Source: Bacteroidia bacterium (GTDB taxonomy: Bacteria; Bacteroidota; Bacteroidia; Chitinophagales; Saprospiraceae). From it: 6,204 nucleotides of DNA. Every line of letters starts with the position of its first letter. The first letter of the stretch is position 1. Positions 5,817 through 6,204 of the stretch are shown piece after piece. The stretch covers positions 1 through 6,204 of the forward strand of contig JAUIIF010000288.1 of the NCBI GenBank assembly GCA_030431945.1, written 5' to 3'. Made by a program: the position numbers and the translations under genes. The notes under the pieces are model-generated. The model was not told where the DNA came from. It saw only the letters and a list, made by a program, of their open reading frames with translations, and ran no database searches.

Positions 5817-6204
5817 TTAGGCAGGCAAGTATAATGAGGCACTGTGTTTTACTTGCCGACCTAGAAAAGCTGTAGTAGATCGTGCGTACATAGAAAGTAG
5901 TAGTTGTTCCGCCGGGAGTAAGATTTGCGCCACTCCTGGTTGTTTTACGAAGTCAATCAAAATCTCAGTAACGTCGTTCCTGCCGTCGATCAGGCAAACC
6001 AGTTCCCACTCCAGTTTCTTCCAACGAAGCGCGGCCAGTGGATAACCAAAATGTCTGATGCATTGCAGGATGTCTTCGGGAGGAGGCGCGCCGCAGATTT
6101 GCTCCAGAAGCAATTGGCTGCCGACTCCACGATTTCGGAGGCACGCCAGGTCTGCCCCCGACAGTCCGCACTCGTCCTGGTAATGATGAAGATATTCCAT
6201 CGAG
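5817..6204 (-). CDS. Hypothetical protein, possibly truncated by the window edge
   Basis: An open frame of at least 127 residues ends at TAA (complement of 5817-5819). The first ATG inside the window is at 6198-6200, but the frame remains open to the edge, so the true start may lie outside. I do not recognise the product. The visible part is compact and probably mostly helical, with no signal peptide or membrane segment. It contains four Cys (11, 20, 36, 47 counted from the internal ATG), a fifth in ELVCLIDG (66-73), and an acidic-hydrophobic stretch (DVTEILIDFV, 76-85). Codon use in the first two-thirds resembles the neighbours; the last 30 codons use more A/T-ending codons. It runs in the same direction as the 499-residue protein gene, which might make them a transcription unit. 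That it is a real gene is likely but not certain. Confidence 0.6.
   Translation of the reverse strand, partial: SMEYLHHYQDECGLSGADLACLRNRGVGSQLLLEQICGAPPPEDILQCIRHFGYPLAALRWKKLEWELVCLIDGRNDVTEILIDFVKQPGVAQILLPAEQLLLSMYARSTTAFLGRQVKHSASLYLPA

Overview
The window most likely comes from a Bacteroidota chromosome, probably of the Saprospiria/Lewinella type. The evidence is indirect. Most genes are GC-rich. Starts lack a Shine-Dalgarno sequence, and the best promoter-like matches follow the Bacteroidota TTG-N19-TAnnTTTG pattern. dnaN sits alone rather than beside dnaA and recF. The S8 peptidase and the 499-residue protein have sequence styles I associate with that phylum. No rRNA, tRNA, CRISPR array, transposase or phage gene was seen.

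Layout: (1) 1-210 is a non-coding leader with a GC-rich hairpin at 28-68 and a run of seven C directly before the first start codon. (2) 211-2172 (+) encodes a subtilisin-family (S8) serine peptidase with a prodomain-like N-terminus, a complete Asp/His/Asn/Ser active site, a Pro/Thr-rich linker and a C-terminal SPOR-like domain, but no recognisable signal peptide. (3) 2294-2707 (-) encodes a small protein made of two CBS domains, with its own intrinsic terminator at 2226-2260. (4) 2708-2961 is a divergent intergenic region with candidate promoters facing both ways and a nested inverted repeat. (5) 2962-4080 (+) is dnaN, the DNA polymerase III sliding clamp, with a terminator at 4126-4165. (6) 4221-5720 (-) encodes an uncharacterised 499-residue protein whose stop codon lies in the loop of its own terminator. 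(7) 5817 to the window edge (-) is a probable, possibly incomplete, hypothetical gene.

The genes do not form one operon or an obvious pathway. dnaN is the only gene whose role is certain (replication processivity). The CBS protein is probably an adenine-nucleotide-sensing regulator. The S8-SPOR protein suggests proteolysis linked to peptidoglycan, but its route out of the cytoplasm is unclear. The two minus-strand genes at the right end are co-directional, 96 nt apart, and of unknown function. I found no convincing defence, mobile or otherwise new multi-gene system. The items most worth a second look are the leaderless S8-SPOR protease and the 499-residue orphan.
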